Source: Lactiplantibacillus modestisalitolerans (lineage in GTDB: Bacteria; Bacillota; Bacilli; Lactobacillales; Lactobacillaceae). From it: a stretch of DNA of 64,000 nucleotides. Location: NCBI RefSeq assembly GCF_005405425.1, contig NZ_BJEA01000001.1:240546-304545 (forward strand), written 5' to 3'. A program made the translations under genes and the position numbers. Shown piece after piece: positions 1 to 8,452 of this stretch (position 1 is its first letter; the number at the start of each line of letters is the position of its first letter). The notes under the pieces were generated by a model. That model was not told the origin of the DNA. It made no database searches and saw nothing but the letters and a program-made list of their open reading frames with translations.

Positions 1-89
1 AACTAAAGCAAGTTAGCCAAAAAGCGGCCAGCGATTTTCAAGCGCAAGCCGTGCAAAAGTTCGTTCAACAAGTTCAGTCAAACGATTAG
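1..89 (+). CDS. C-terminal end of an unidentified protein (partial)
   Basis: An open frame enters from the left edge (codons start at position 3) and stops at TAG 87-89. It encodes 28 residues rich in Gln, Ala, Val and Lys, ending VQQVQSND. The composition suggests a helical or secreted-protein tail. Too little is present to name the family. It could be a chance open frame, but it has no internal stop and ends just before a repeat-bearing intergenic region, as a real gene end would. Confidence 0.45.
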   Translation, partial: LKQVSQKAASDFQAQAVQKFVQQVQSND

Positions 90-138
90 GATTACTGGCT
101 ATTGCCATCCATGCTAATTTAAGCCCCTCAGGTTACGG

Positions 139-219
139 ATCAATTAGTGTTAAGCTTGCCGCCAGCAGCGGGTATAACCGGTTGGCTGGAACACTGCGGA
201 CATCGATTTGAGCTCACGG
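139..219 (+). repeat. Dispersed structured repeat, truncated copy R1
   Basis: This matches the left half of the element seen complete at 19551-19741, 44420-44612 (inverted) and 48310-48500. It carries the left terminal arm GCCAGCAGCGGGTATAACC, the GGTTGGCTGGAACACTGCGG segment and the GATTTGAGCTCACGG arm. It then breaks off inside the first internal hairpin, so the right arm is missing. Confidence 0.85.
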
Positions 220-380
220 CTGACTTTGATAATCCCCAAACGGTAAAGCAGATTCTGTGGAACGCTTGCTAAATTAGGTGCAAACTTGTCTGCTTATTCT
301 AGCGGTTACAGAGAGTTTGTAAAAACTTCAGCTATCGGCCTTTTAGTAGATCGACACCATACATTACAGAATTAATTTTC

Positions 381-417
381 AATCCGCGTCCAGTTTTTAC
401 TGGATGCGGATTTTTTT
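381..417 (+). terminator. Intrinsic terminator
   Basis: The 13-base arm AATCCGCGTCCAG (381-393) pairs with CTGGATGCGGATT (400-412) with one mismatch around a six-base loop. It is followed by a T-run to 417. No gene directly upstream explains it. It could end transcription from the partial gene at the left edge or an unrecognised short RNA. Confidence 0.75.
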
Positions 418-534
418 ACGCCCGAACGTGCCCGCTAATCAGTCACAATTTCTGGCTGGCGACACTCCCGTTAATACAGCGCAAATTAAAAGCGAGCATC
501 CCCAAGGAATACTCGCATACCGTGACTATTTAAA

Positions 535-762
535 TTACGCTGTTGCACACTGCTCACAGAGTGGCATCAAGTCTTTTAGGTCTTCAACGGATGAGCCGTT
601 TTCTAAGAAGCAATTGACCATGTCCAGCCAATATTGATCGTCAGCGCTAAAGTGGGCGTGAACGTCCTTGCAAGGCAACAAGCCCGCTTCGGTATAAGCG
701 ACGATTTTATCAGCAGCGACCCCGCTCCGGGCTGCTAATTGTTCCAGAGTCATCTCTCTCAC
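535..762 (-). CDS. Small MerR-like HTH protein
   Basis: The short protein begins REMTLEQLAARSGVAADKIVAYTEAGLLP, a MerR-type winged-helix pattern in which the recognition helix is followed by the YxxAGLLP turn. At about 75 residues it lacks room for the long dimerisation and effector domain of full MerR regulators, although a weak helical tail (SVEDLKDLMPLCEQC) remains. The start is uncertain: AAAGGA sits six bases before GTG 762, too close to ATG 765, and a second ATG lies at 753. It is transcribed divergently from azlCD and could regulate it; that link is inference from position only. Confidence 0.6.
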   Translation of the reverse strand: MREMTLEQLAARSGVAADKIVAYTEAGLLPCKDVHAHFSADDQYWLDMVNCFLENGSSVEDLKDLMPLCEQCATA

Positions 763-933
763 CATTTGTCCTTTCAAAGTTTCAATGCGATAATACTACG
801 CTCCCCCTACTATAAATGCAAGCAATAATTCGTTAACGGCGAGATTAAATTCCGATTAAAAATCTCTTCATTATTTTCACCAAAAAGTGTAGACTAACAA
901 CTATCAATTATTTTTATGAAAGGGGGCCTCTCC

Positions 934-1635
934 ATGGACGCAAACCTTAGTTTTCGCAGTGGGCTGAAAGACGTGTTGCCAACGGTCTTCGGCTATATCG
1001 GCGTTGGCCTGGCGCTCGGAATCGTCGCCAATACCAGTCACCTCTCCGTTGTGGCGATTTTACTGATGTCACTGATCGTCTACGCGGGCTCCGCCCAGTT
1101 TATTATCGTGAGCATGTTACTAACGGGGAGTCCAATCTCAGCAATTGTTTTATCAACTTTCCTAATTAATTCCCGGATGATCCTGATGAGTCTCACAATT
1201 GCCCGTTATTTTAAACAAGATTCATTCCTTCAAAACATCGGTCTCGGCTCACTGCTGACCGATGAAACCTTTGCGCTCAGCATGAACAAGCTCAATTTAA
1301 CTCATCACCGCTTACGGCCAACTTGGTTGCACGCGGCAAACATCGTCGCCTACCTCGTCTGGGCGGCCGCCACGGTCGTCGGTTGCCTGCTAGGGAATCT
1401 AATTCAGGATCCCAACCAGTTTGGGCTCGACTTTGCGGTTGTGGGCATGTTTATCGGTCTGCTGTACCTTCAATTGATCACCGACCGCAGTAAACCGTTT
1501 ACGACCCAGTTACTCGTGATTGGCTTCGTTGCGGTTGCCATGTACGTTTTAATGCGCTTTTTCCCGGGAAATATTGCCCTCTTACTCGCGACCTTACTAG
1601 GTTGCGGCTTCGGAATGGTGGTGAGTCCCAAATGA
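934..1635 (+). CDS. azlC: AzlC, branched-chain amino acid export subunit
   Basis: The 233-residue integral membrane protein begins with the AzlC pattern (LPTVFGYIGVGLALGIVA) followed by the YAGSAQFIIVSML segment typical of the family. AzlC is the large subunit of the two-component AzlCD exporter for branched-chain amino acids (and analogues) across the cytoplasmic membrane. The start is ATG 934: the purine-rich RBS AAAGGGGG lies at 919-926, inside the extra codons that would follow the upstream ATG 916. The last base pairs overlap azlD, indicating a translationally coupled operon. Confidence 0.9.
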   Translation: MDANLSFRSGLKDVLPTVFGYIGVGLALGIVANTSHLSVVAILLMSLIVYAGSAQFIIVSMLLTGSPISAIVLSTFLINSRMILMSLTIARYFKQDSFLQNIGLGSLLTDETFALSMNKLNLTHHRLRPTWLHAANIVAYLVWAAATVVGCLLGNLIQDPNQFGLDFAVVGMFIGLLYLQLITDRSKPFTTQLLVIGFVAVAMYVLMRFFPGNIALLLATLLGCGFGMVVSPK

Positions 1636-1958
1636 GCACTTACATTATGACTACCATTCTCCTGTGCGGGCTCGTGACTTGGCTTTCACGAGTGCTCCCG
1701 TTTGCCGTCATTAAAAATATGACCCTTCCCGCCTGGCTGATCAAGTTTCTTTCGTTCGTCCCCATTGCCATCATGACCGCCATTTTCGTCGAAAGCCTGT
1801 TGACTTACCACGCGGGGCACTGGCCCGGGTTCGACTTCGCCAACATCGCTGCATCAATTCCCGCGATTGTTGCGGGCATCCTGACCAAGAGCTTACTCGC
1901 AGTCGTCATTACCGGGGTCGTCGCCATGGCGTTGCTACGGCTGACCGGCTTCGCGTAG
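1632..1958 (+). CDS. azlD: AzlD, small subunit of branched-chain amino acid exporter
   Basis: The hydrophobic 108-residue protein matches the AzlD family in length and pattern (GLVTWLSRVLPF near the N terminus, FLSFVPIAIMTAIFVESLL in the middle). ATG 1632 overlaps the azlC TGA as ATGA, a classic translational coupling. GGTGG just upstream serves as RBS. Partner of AzlC; the pair exports branched-chain amino acids in other Firmicutes, so the exact substrate here is inferred. Confidence 0.88.
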   Translation: MSTYIMTTILLCGLVTWLSRVLPFAVIKNMTLPAWLIKFLSFVPIAIMTAIFVESLLTYHAGHWPGFDFANIAASIPAIVAGILTKSLLAVVITGVVAMALLRLTGFA

Positions 1959-2049
1959 TCGGCGGTTAGCGGTTAAGTCACTTTTTTCTACTATATTATA
2001 GACGTGTTTCGTAAACCGATACCATGCTCCCAAAAAATTCGCTGATGGC

Positions 2050-2183
2050 TGGTGTTGATCTGCAAAAAAACACCAGTTGGACTTGCACTCCATTTAGCAA
2101 ACGTTCCACAGCACCAGCTTTACCAATTGGACGCTAAAGTTAGCCGCAAAGCCTCATGTTAAGGCAAGACTAGCCAGCACCAA
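2050..2183 (+). repeat. Second-family dispersed repeat, short copy
   Basis: It shares with 44251-44426 the blocks TGGTGTTGATCTG, CCAGTTG, ACTTGCAC, CGTTC, ACCAATTG, AGCCGCAAA and TTAAGGCAAGACTAGCCAG in the same order and spacing. It starts TGGTG and ends CACCA, so the ends are inverted. The start resembles the left end of the other repeat family, which suggests one superfamily of mobile non-coding elements. Confidence 0.7.
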
Positions 2184-2207
2184 TTAGTACAGAACCCAAT
2201 TAATACC

Positions 2208-2242
2208 GAAAAAAGGACGTCCCCCCATGGAGACGTCCTTTT
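2208..2242. terminator. Bidirectional terminator between azlD and LysM gene
   Basis: AAAAGGACGTC (2211-2221) and GACGTCCTTTT (2232-2242) form a perfect 11 bp stem with a ten-base loop, with A-run and T-run on the two sides. Confidence 0.85.
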
Positions 2243-2271
2243 GCACGTGCTTGTGCAGTTTAAGTTTAATT

Positions 2272-3003
2272 TTAGTACCAGCCGTTGCTCATCCAGAAGT
2301 TCTTAGCAGCCGTCCATGAACCATAACGACTTGACACGTAGTTTTCAGCAACGCGTTCCTGGTTAGCAGCGGAGTGGTCCCCGTTCAAGTAAGAAGCACT
2401 TAATTGGTACTTCCCAACGTATTGACCATTGCGGGCCGTGTATGAACCACCGGATTCCTTGTTGGCAATCCAAGCCTTAGCGGCACTGTCAGAAGTTCCT
2501 GACGTTACCGTTGGGGCAGCAGCTTGGCTAGCAGGTGCTTGTGATTGAACTGGTGCTTGAGATTGCGCTTGGCTTGCTGGTGCTTGGCTAGCAGCTTGCG
2601 ATTGAACTGGTGCTTGTGATTGTGCTTGGCTTGCTGGTGCTTGCGACTGAACCGCAGCACTTTGAACAGCTTGACTTGCTGGCGCTTGCGATTGTGCTTG
2701 GCTAGCAGGTGCTTGTGATTGAGCCTGACTTGCTGGTGCTTGACTAGCAGGCGCTTGTGATTGAACCGGCGCTTGAGCAGCGGTACCGTTAATTTCTAAC
2801 TGTTGGCCAACAAAAATTAAGTTAACGTTTTTTAATGAGTTAGCTGATTCGATGGCAGAAATCGTCGTGTTATGAGTTTCAGCAAGGGCACTTACCGTGT
2901 CGCCCGCCTGAACCGTGACGGTGTCGGCGTTTGCAGCCGTAGTGCCTAAAACAAACAGACTAGCTGCAGCGGCAGTTGATAATAATAAACTCTTGATCTT
3001 CAT
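2272..3003 (-). CDS. Secreted LysM protein with transglycosylase-like C terminus
   Basis: The 243-residue exported protein has a signal peptide (residues 1-26, ending TTAANA) and one LysM domain (about 28-72, beginning VQAGDTVSALAETHNTTIS) that binds wall glycan. A long Gln/Ala/Ser/Pro linker follows, made of repeated QAPASQAQS units (about 78-165). The C-terminal domain is lysozyme/transglycosylase-like, with ANKESGGSYTARNGQYVGKYQLS. The Glu of NKESGG is the probable catalytic acid. This architecture is common among abundant extracellular proteins of lactobacilli and likely acts in wall turnover. The start is ATG 3003 with CAGGAGTG upstream; a longer frame to 3087 has no RBS. Confidence 0.85.
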   Translation of the reverse strand: MKIKSLLLSTAAAASLFVLGTTAANADTVTVQAGDTVSALAETHNTTISAIESANSLKNVNLIFVGQQLEINGTAAQAPVQSQAPASQAPASQAQSQAPASQAQSQAPASQAVQSAAVQSQAPASQAQSQAPVQSQAASQAPASQAQSQAPVQSQAPASQAAAPTVTSGTSDSAAKAWIANKESGGSYTARNGQYVGKYQLSASYLNGDHSAANQERVAENYVSSRYGSWTAAKNFWMSNGWY

Positions 3004-3478
3004 AAAAAATTCTTCACTCCTGTGATTTTTTGAATAGTTAGTAATAAGCAGCACCGCAATCCAACCGGTTGCAGTACTTAACAACAAAAGCTAGTATACA
3101 GGCTGAATGTGACAGCACAATAGCACCGAGATTACGATTTGCCCCCTATTTTGTAATAAAAGCGGCTTTTCGTAATATTTTGTAACATAAATCCGGGACT
3201 TATATCGTTTATATGGATGAACATAACGCCCATTAACTGATTATTTCGGTAATGTAAGCGGTTTGCCGTACGTAGATTGCTTTATCTTACTAATCAAAGC
3301 AAGTATAATAATGAAAGTGTCTTTAGTCGTTGCTTTTGTAATTTCTTTCGAACTAATTAGGTAAGAAACCGTTACAATTGCCCGGTTTGCTTTACTTCTA
3401 TTAATGAATCGGGTAAATTAACAGCGAGTACTGAGACCCAGCTGAACTTATAATATAAAGATTGAGAGATGAACAGAC
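3004..3478. other. Divergent control region of the LysM gene and asnB
   Basis: AT-rich and gene-free. It holds a GlnR/TnrA-like palindrome (3171-3187), a weak cre-like sequence near 3253-3266, and a TATAAT hexamer at 3304-3309. The TATAAT implies an asnB leader of about 165 bases. I see no T-box consensus in the leader. Confidence 0.45.
3171..3187. promoter_or_regulatory. GlnR/TnrA-like box upstream of asnB
   Basis: CGTAATATTTTGTAACA fits the nitrogen-regulator consensus TGTNA-N7-TNACA at all defined positions but the first. It lies about 290 bases before asnB, whose product uses glutamine, so nitrogen control is plausible. A single near-match in AT-rich DNA is weak evidence. Confidence 0.4.
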
Positions 3479-5377
3479 ATGTGCGGTTTTGTTGGTTGCT
3501 TAACTGATCGGTCAAAAGCGGAAAACGCGACCTACGATCAGACCATCCACGACATGACAAAGATGATCGTCCATCGTGGTCCTGACGATGAAGGTTACTT
3601 TGCCGATGACAACATTACCATGGGCTTCCGTCGACTAAGCATTATCGACTTAGCTGGTGGTCATCAACCCCTGTCATACGATAACGAACGTTATTGGATG
3701 ACTTTTAATGGAGAAATTTATAACTACGTTGAATTGCGTGAACAATTGAAGCAAGAAGGCTACGAATTTAAAACCAGCTCCGACTCCGAAGTAATCCTTG
3801 GCATGTACGCCAAGTATAAGGAAAACGCAACGAAGTATTTACGCGGCATGTTTGCCTTCGTTATTTGGGATAAGCAGGAAAAGACCCTCTTCGCCGCTCG
3901 CGATCAATTTGGGATCAAACCGTTCTACTATGCCATTGCAGATAATGACTTCTACTATGCTTCTGAAAGCAAAGCAATTTACAAGATCTTAAAGGACAAA
4001 ACGTTCGACAAAAACGCCCTGCAAGATTACATGACGTTCCAATTCGTTCCCGAACCCGAAACGCTAACTAAGGAAATCAAAATGTTAGCGCCAGGTTGTT
4101 CACTGACTAAAAAATTAGGCAGCGCTCCCCGGATTACGCGCTACTATCACCGCGAATTCCATCCCGTGGAACGCCCTGAAGAAGAATACGCCCAAAAAAT
4201 CAAGGATGCGTTGATTGATTCGGTTAAGATTCACATGCGTTCCGACGTTCCCGTCGGTTCCTTCCTATCTGGTGGGATCGATTCCTCAATTGTGGTTGCG
4301 ATTGCGCGTAACTTTAACCCGAACCTTCAAACGATTTCGGTCGGTTTTGAACGTGAAGGTTACAGTGAACTCGACGTGGCCCAAGAAACCGCCGAAAAGT
4401 TGGGTGTGGAAAACTTCAGTATGACGATTACGCCGGAAGCCTTCATGAAGGCCTTTCCGCACTTCGTTTGGAGTATGGACGATCCGTTGGCTGACCCGGC
4501 GGCCGTGCCGCAGTACTTCTTGGCTAAGGAAGCCATTAAGCACGTTAAAGTGGCGTTAACCGGTGAAGGCGCCGACGAATTGTTCGGTGGTTACACGATT
4601 TACCACGAACCCGAATCATTGAAACCGTTCCGCTACACGAAGCCCATCAACGGCGCCCTTAAACGAATCGCGCTGATGATGCCCGAAGGAATGCGTGGGC
4701 GGTCCTTCTTAATGCGCGGGACCACGCCGCTTGAAAACCGCTACGTTGGGAACGCCTTTATCTTTGGTGAAGACGAAAAACGGCAGTTCATTAAGGACTA
4801 CAATCAGAACCACCCGTTCCAGTCGATTACGCAGCCGTTCTACGATGAATCGGTCGATTACGATCCCATCAGCCGGATGCAGTTCATCGACATGCACACT
4901 TGGTTAAACGGGGACTTGCTTCACAATGCCGACCGGACCACGATGGCCCACAGCCTCGAACTCCGGACCCCGTTTGTTGACCGCGAAGTCTATAACTTAG
5001 CGGCACAAATTCCGGCGCACCTCCGGATTAGTCACGGTACCACCAAGTACATTCTGCGCAAAGCGGTCGAAGACATCGTGCCAGCGCACGTTCTGCACCG
5101 CAAGAAGCTCGGTTTCCCAGTTCCAATTCGTTTCTGGTTAAAGGACGAAATGTACGATTGGGCTAAACAGATCATCAACGATTCGCAAACTGACGAATAC
5201 TTCAACAAGGACTACTTCTTGAAGTTACTTGATGACCATAAGGCCGGCGTTCGGGACAATTCCCGCAAGCTTTGGACCGTCCTGACCTTCATGATGTGGC
5301 ACCGGATCTACGTTGAAGCCGACCACTTGATGGATAGCCCGGAAGCCAACCAGCACGCAGAAAAAGTTGAGGAATAA
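3479..5377 (+). CDS. asnB: AsnB-type glutamine amidotransferase (possibly mDAP amidating)
   Basis: The 632-residue protein has the class II glutaminase domain (nucleophile Cys2 of MCGFVGC, RGPDDEG, FNGEIYN) and the synthetase domain with the PP-loop FLSGGIDSSIVV and LTGEGADELFGGY. By family it is an asparagine synthase (aspartate + Gln + ATP to Asn). In Lactiplantibacillus plantarum a paralogue, AsnB1, amidates the mDAP of peptidoglycan precursors instead. The window already encodes AsnA, and this gene is followed five bases later by aspartate kinase and then murE, so a wall role is a serious alternative. Start ATG 3479; the RBS is weak (GAGAGATGAAC). Confidence 0.88.
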   Translation: MCGFVGCLTDRSKAENATYDQTIHDMTKMIVHRGPDDEGYFADDNITMGFRRLSIIDLAGGHQPLSYDNERYWMTFNGEIYNYVELREQLKQEGYEFKTSSDSEVILGMYAKYKENATKYLRGMFAFVIWDKQEKTLFAARDQFGIKPFYYAIADNDFYYASESKAIYKILKDKTFDKNALQDYMTFQFVPEPETLTKEIKMLAPGCSLTKKLGSAPRITRYYHREFHPVERPEEEYAQKIKDALIDSVKIHMRSDVPVGSFLSGGIDSSIVVAIARNFNPNLQTISVGFEREGYSELDVAQETAEKLGVENFSMTITPEAFMKAFPHFVWSMDDPLADPAAVPQYFLAKEAIKHVKVALTGEGADELFGGYTIYHEPESLKPFRYTKPINGALKRIALMMPEGMRGRSFLMRGTTPLENRYVGNAFIFGEDEKRQFIKDYNQNHPFQSITQPFYDESVDYDPISRMQFIDMHTWLNGDLLHNADRTTMAHSLELRTPFVDREVYNLAAQIPAHLRISHGTTKYILRKAVEDIVPAHVLHRKKLGFPVPIRFWLKDEMYDWAKQIINDSQTDEYFNKDYFLKLLDDHKAGVRDNSRKLWTVLTFMMWHRIYVEADHLMDSPEANQHAEKVEE

Positions 5378-5382
5378 ATCGC

Positions 5383-6597
5383 ATGGAAATAATCGTCCAA
5401 AAATTTGGCGGCACGTCCGTGAAGGACACCGCCGCCCGTAAGCAGGCCCTGCAACACGTTCAGTACGCGGTCGATCAGGGCGATAAAGTCATCGTCGTCG
5501 TTTCGGCGATTGGCCGTAAGGGCGCGCCCTACGCGACCGACTCGTTACTCGGCTTAGTCGGCGCGGACCGTTCGCGGCTGACGAACCGGGAACTCGACAT
5601 GCTCGTCTCCGTGGGTGAAACCATTTCAACCGCAGTCTTTACGGAATTGGCGCGTGAACAAGGGTTGAACGTCACGGCAATGACCGGCCACGATGCCGGA
5701 ATCGTCACCGATGACGACTATCAAAACGCTAAAATTTTGCGCGTTGATCCGAAGCCGATCCAAACCGCGTTCGAAGATGCGGACGTCGTAGTTGTCACCG
5801 GTTTTCAGGGCGCGACCACGTCCGGCCACATCACGACGATTGGCCGCGGTGGTTCGGACACGTCCGCCGCAATTTTAGGGGCTGCGTTGAAGGCCAAGCG
5901 GGTCGATATCTTTACCGATGTAAACGGGATGATGACCGCGGACCCGCGGCTGGTTACCCATGCACACTTTATCAAAACGATTAGTTACGAAGAACTTGCT
6001 AACATGGCCCACGAAGGGGCTAAGGTGATTCATCCCCGGGCGGTCGAAATTGCCGAACAGGCCCACGTGCCCATGCGGATTCGGTCGACCTATCAGGCAC
6101 CCGACGAACTCGGAACGCTGGTCACTGACCGGTCAACGACCCACATTGAGCATTACCGGACCGTTACTGGGATCGCGCACCAAACGGATTTGACGCAATT
6201 TACGGTTCCCACCACTAAGCTCAGTTCCAGTGAGATCTTCCAGTTAATGGCGGAGCACGGTTTAAGTGTTGATTTTATCAACATCACCCAAAATCAGGTC
6301 GTTTTCAACTTGGTCGATGGTGACGCAACCGTTGCTAAGGGGCTTTTAACCGCAGCCGGCGTGAACTGCCAAGCTATCAGCCACTGCGCGAAGGTTTCAG
6401 TTGTCGGGGCCGGGATTACCGGGACCCCCGGTGTGACTGCCCGAATTGTTACCGCTTTAAGTAAACAACACATTGATATTTTACAGTCAACCGATAGTTA
6501 CACCACCATCTGGGTGCTCGTTAAGGAAGCCGACCTCAAGCCGGCCATGAACGCCCTTCATGATGAATTTCTGGGTGTCACCCCCACTGCTAACTAG
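5383..6597 (+). CDS. Aspartate kinase
   Basis: The 404-residue enzyme begins VQKFGGTSVKD, the aspartokinase signature. The kinase core includes TIGRGGSDTSAAILGAALKA and FTDVNGMMTADPR, and the C-terminal 130 residues form ACT-type regulatory domains. It phosphorylates aspartate, the first step toward lysine/mDAP, threonine and methionine. It starts six bases after the asnB stop with GAGGAA as RBS, so the two are co-transcribed. Feedback control by lysine or threonine is expected from the ACT part, but which one cannot be read. The gene could be called lysC or thrA; I leave the symbol open. Confidence 0.92.
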   Translation: MEIIVQKFGGTSVKDTAARKQALQHVQYAVDQGDKVIVVVSAIGRKGAPYATDSLLGLVGADRSRLTNRELDMLVSVGETISTAVFTELAREQGLNVTAMTGHDAGIVTDDDYQNAKILRVDPKPIQTAFEDADVVVVTGFQGATTSGHITTIGRGGSDTSAAILGAALKAKRVDIFTDVNGMMTADPRLVTHAHFIKTISYEELANMAHEGAKVIHPRAVEIAEQAHVPMRIRSTYQAPDELGTLVTDRSTTHIEHYRTVTGIAHQTDLTQFTVPTTKLSSSEIFQLMAEHGLSVDFINITQNQVVFNLVDGDATVAKGLLTAAGVNCQAISHCAKVSVVGAGITGTPGVTARIVTALSKQHIDILQSTDSYTTIWVLVKEADLKPAMNALHDEFLGVTPTAN

Positions 6598-6618
6598 GCT
6601 GGTTGCTGGTAACGCCTA

Positions 6619-6656
6619 ACGGAGCGGCCCTCACAATGAAGGCCGCTCCGTTTTTA
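6619..6656 (+). terminator. Terminator of the asnB-aspartate kinase operon
   Basis: ACGGAGCGGCC and GGCCGCTCCGT form a perfect stem around an 11-base loop, followed by TTTTTAT. It separates this operon from murE. Confidence 0.9.
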
Positions 6657-6821
6657 TATCGCTTCACCAATCGTCACGCTGTGCTTCCAGCAGCGAGCCG
6701 GTTTGCCCACTCAACTAACGACCCGCAGATTGGCTAGTGTCGCACCTCGACAACTCGCCGGTTTGCATGTATCCTAGAAACAGTTCATCACGGATTTTAT
6801 ATCAGAAAAGAGCGTATATTA

Positions 6822-8303
6822 ATGAAAGCAAGTCAATTAATCAATAGTCTTCAATTTAAGCGGGTCGCCCCCGCCCTGACCACTGATTTTGAAGTAACGT
6901 TATTAACGCAGGACACCCGCGAAATCAAGCCCGGCGCGATGTTTGTGTGCGTTGACGGCTACCACGTTGACGGTCACACGTTGGTTGATCAGGCCGTTGC
7001 CGCTGGTGCCAAAATCATTGTGGCCCAGAAACCAATCGACGTGCCAGTTCCCGTCATTTATGTGCAAAATACGGAACGCGCCATGGCGATTTTAGCCGAC
7101 GTCTTTTACGGGGCCCCTAGTCAGCACATGCGGATGATCGGTGTGACCGGGACGAACGGCAAGACCACCGTTACCCACCTGATCGAACAGATCTACCGCG
7201 ACCAACACCAGGCTACCGGGCTAATTGGGACCATGTACCGTAAAATCAAGGATGAAAAACTACCAACCGCTAACACGACCCCGGACGCCATTACCACGCA
7301 GCGGACGCTCGCTGAAATGCGGACGGCCGGCGTGGAAACCGTCGCCATGGAAGTTTCCTCAATCGCTTTGGTCCTAGGACGCGTCTGGGGAATTGACTAC
7401 GACATCGCGGTCTTTACCAACCTAACGCAGGACCACCTCGATTTCCACAAAACGATGGCGAAGTACGCCGAAGCCAAGGCGATGCTGTTCGCCCAACTGG
7501 GTAACAAGTACGACGCCAACGGGACCCGCAAAGTGGCCGTCTTAAATACTGACGATCCGGTTGGTCGCGAATTTGAACAGTACACTGCCGCGCACGTCTT
7601 AACGTTTGGCTTGAAACCGGATGCGATGATCAACGCCCAAAACGTCCAAATTAAGAGCCACGGCACCGAATTTGACCTATCCGTCTTCGGCCACGTGACC
7701 CACGTGACCATGAAGTTAATCGGCCAGTTTAACGTGTACAACATGTTGGCGGCCTTCGCGGCGGCGTACGCCAGTGGCATTCCGGAAGATCAAATTATCG
7801 CCTCACTCGAAAAAGTGCCCGGCGTTAAGGGCCGCTTCCAAGCGGTTCCATCCCACACCGGGGTTAGCGTCATCGTGGACTATTCCCACACACCGGACGG
7901 CTTGTTGAACGCGCTTGAAACCATTCAAGACTTTGCTAAAAAAGACGTTTACTGCGTTGTCGGTTGCGGTGGCGACCGTGATAAGACCAAACGGCCGAAG
8001 ATGGCAAAAATTGCCGTTGAACACAGCTCAAAGCCAATCTTCACCTCCGACAATCCACGGACTGAAGACCCTACAACCATTTTGCAAGACATGGTTGCCG
8101 GCGTCCCCGATGCTAACGTACCGGTGTACGAAGACCGCCACGTAGCTATCGCTAAGGCCATTGAAGCTGCCCAACCGGGCGACGTAGTATTAATCGCCGG
8201 TAAGGGGCACGAAGATTATCAAATCATTGGTCGCACGAAACACCACTTCGATGATAGCGAAGAAGCTGCTAAGGCGCTCGCTTTAAAGCCAACGGTTAAC
8301 TAA
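6822..8303 (+). CDS. murE: MurE-type UDP-MurNAc-tripeptide synthetase
   Basis: The 493-residue Mur ligase adds the third residue to UDP-MurNAc-L-Ala-D-Glu in the cytoplasm. It has the N-terminal UDP-binding domain, the P-loop MIGVTGTNGKTTVTH (about residues 104-118), the central ATPase with the FTNLTQDHLDFH motif, and the C-terminal domain with YSHTPDGLLNAL and CGGDRDKTKRP. The substrate-recognition motif reads DNPRTEDP. DNPR is typical of mDAP-adding enzymes, whereas many Lys-adding enzymes have other residues at that spot. It lies downstream of asnB and aspartate kinase behind their terminator, so it probably has its own promoter. Confidence 0.9.
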   Translation: MKASQLINSLQFKRVAPALTTDFEVTLLTQDTREIKPGAMFVCVDGYHVDGHTLVDQAVAAGAKIIVAQKPIDVPVPVIYVQNTERAMAILADVFYGAPSQHMRMIGVTGTNGKTTVTHLIEQIYRDQHQATGLIGTMYRKIKDEKLPTANTTPDAITTQRTLAEMRTAGVETVAMEVSSIALVLGRVWGIDYDIAVFTNLTQDHLDFHKTMAKYAEAKAMLFAQLGNKYDANGTRKVAVLNTDDPVGREFEQYTAAHVLTFGLKPDAMINAQNVQIKSHGTEFDLSVFGHVTHVTMKLIGQFNVYNMLAAFAAAYASGIPEDQIIASLEKVPGVKGRFQAVPSHTGVSVIVDYSHTPDGLLNALETIQDFAKKDVYCVVGCGGDRDKTKRPKMAKIAVEHSSKPIFTSDNPRTEDPTTILQDMVAGVPDANVPVYEDRHVAIAKAIEAAQPGDVVLIAGKGHEDYQIIGRTKHHFDDSEEAAKALALKPTVN

Positions 8304-8389
8304 AGTTTTTTCTGTAATTGCCGCCAGCGACTTTTTTAGTAGCTCAACATCATCTCTCATCGAACCACTTTTATAGCGCCAACCACCAT

Positions 8390-8429
8390 AAAAGCCACGC
8401 AACAAGTTACAAATCGTTGCGTGGCTTTT
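8390..8429. terminator. Bidirectional terminator between murE and phosphatase gene
   Basis: AAAAGCCACGCAAC (8390-8403) pairs with GTTGCGTGGCTTTT (8416-8429) over 14 perfect base pairs, between two convergent genes. Confidence 0.9.
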
Positions 8430-8452
8430 CAATTACTTCAAACTATTAGCGC

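Larger units (their letters stand above)
90..534. other. Gene-poor stretch with partial repeat and a terminator
   Basis: No convincing gene. It holds a truncated copy of the dispersed structured repeat (139-219). This is followed by a short open tail (about 211-271, reading ADFDNPQTVKQILWNAC then stop) that looks like a decayed gene end fused to the repeat. A terminator hairpin lies at 381-417. The 77-codon plus-strand frame starting at 404 overlaps the terminator and the gene on the other strand and is not believable. Confidence 0.5.
1959..2271. other. Intergenic region with second-family repeat and terminator
   Basis: No gene. It contains a copy of the second repeat family (2050-2183), which also occurs at 44251-44426, and a bidirectional terminator (2208-2242) that serves azlD and the convergent LysM gene. 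Confidence 0.6.

Noticed and set aside
139..219. Tandem or CRISPR-like repeats
   Set aside because: The repeats are dispersed, about 165-190 bp and self-complementary; there is no regular spacer array and no cas gene.
404..637. 77-codon plus-strand frame
   Set aside because: Starts inside a terminator hairpin, lies antisense to the MerR-like gene, and lacks an RBS.
3100..3478. T-box leader for asnB
   Set aside because: No GGTGGTACCGCG-type sequence or terminator/antiterminator pair, unlike the clear one before asnA.
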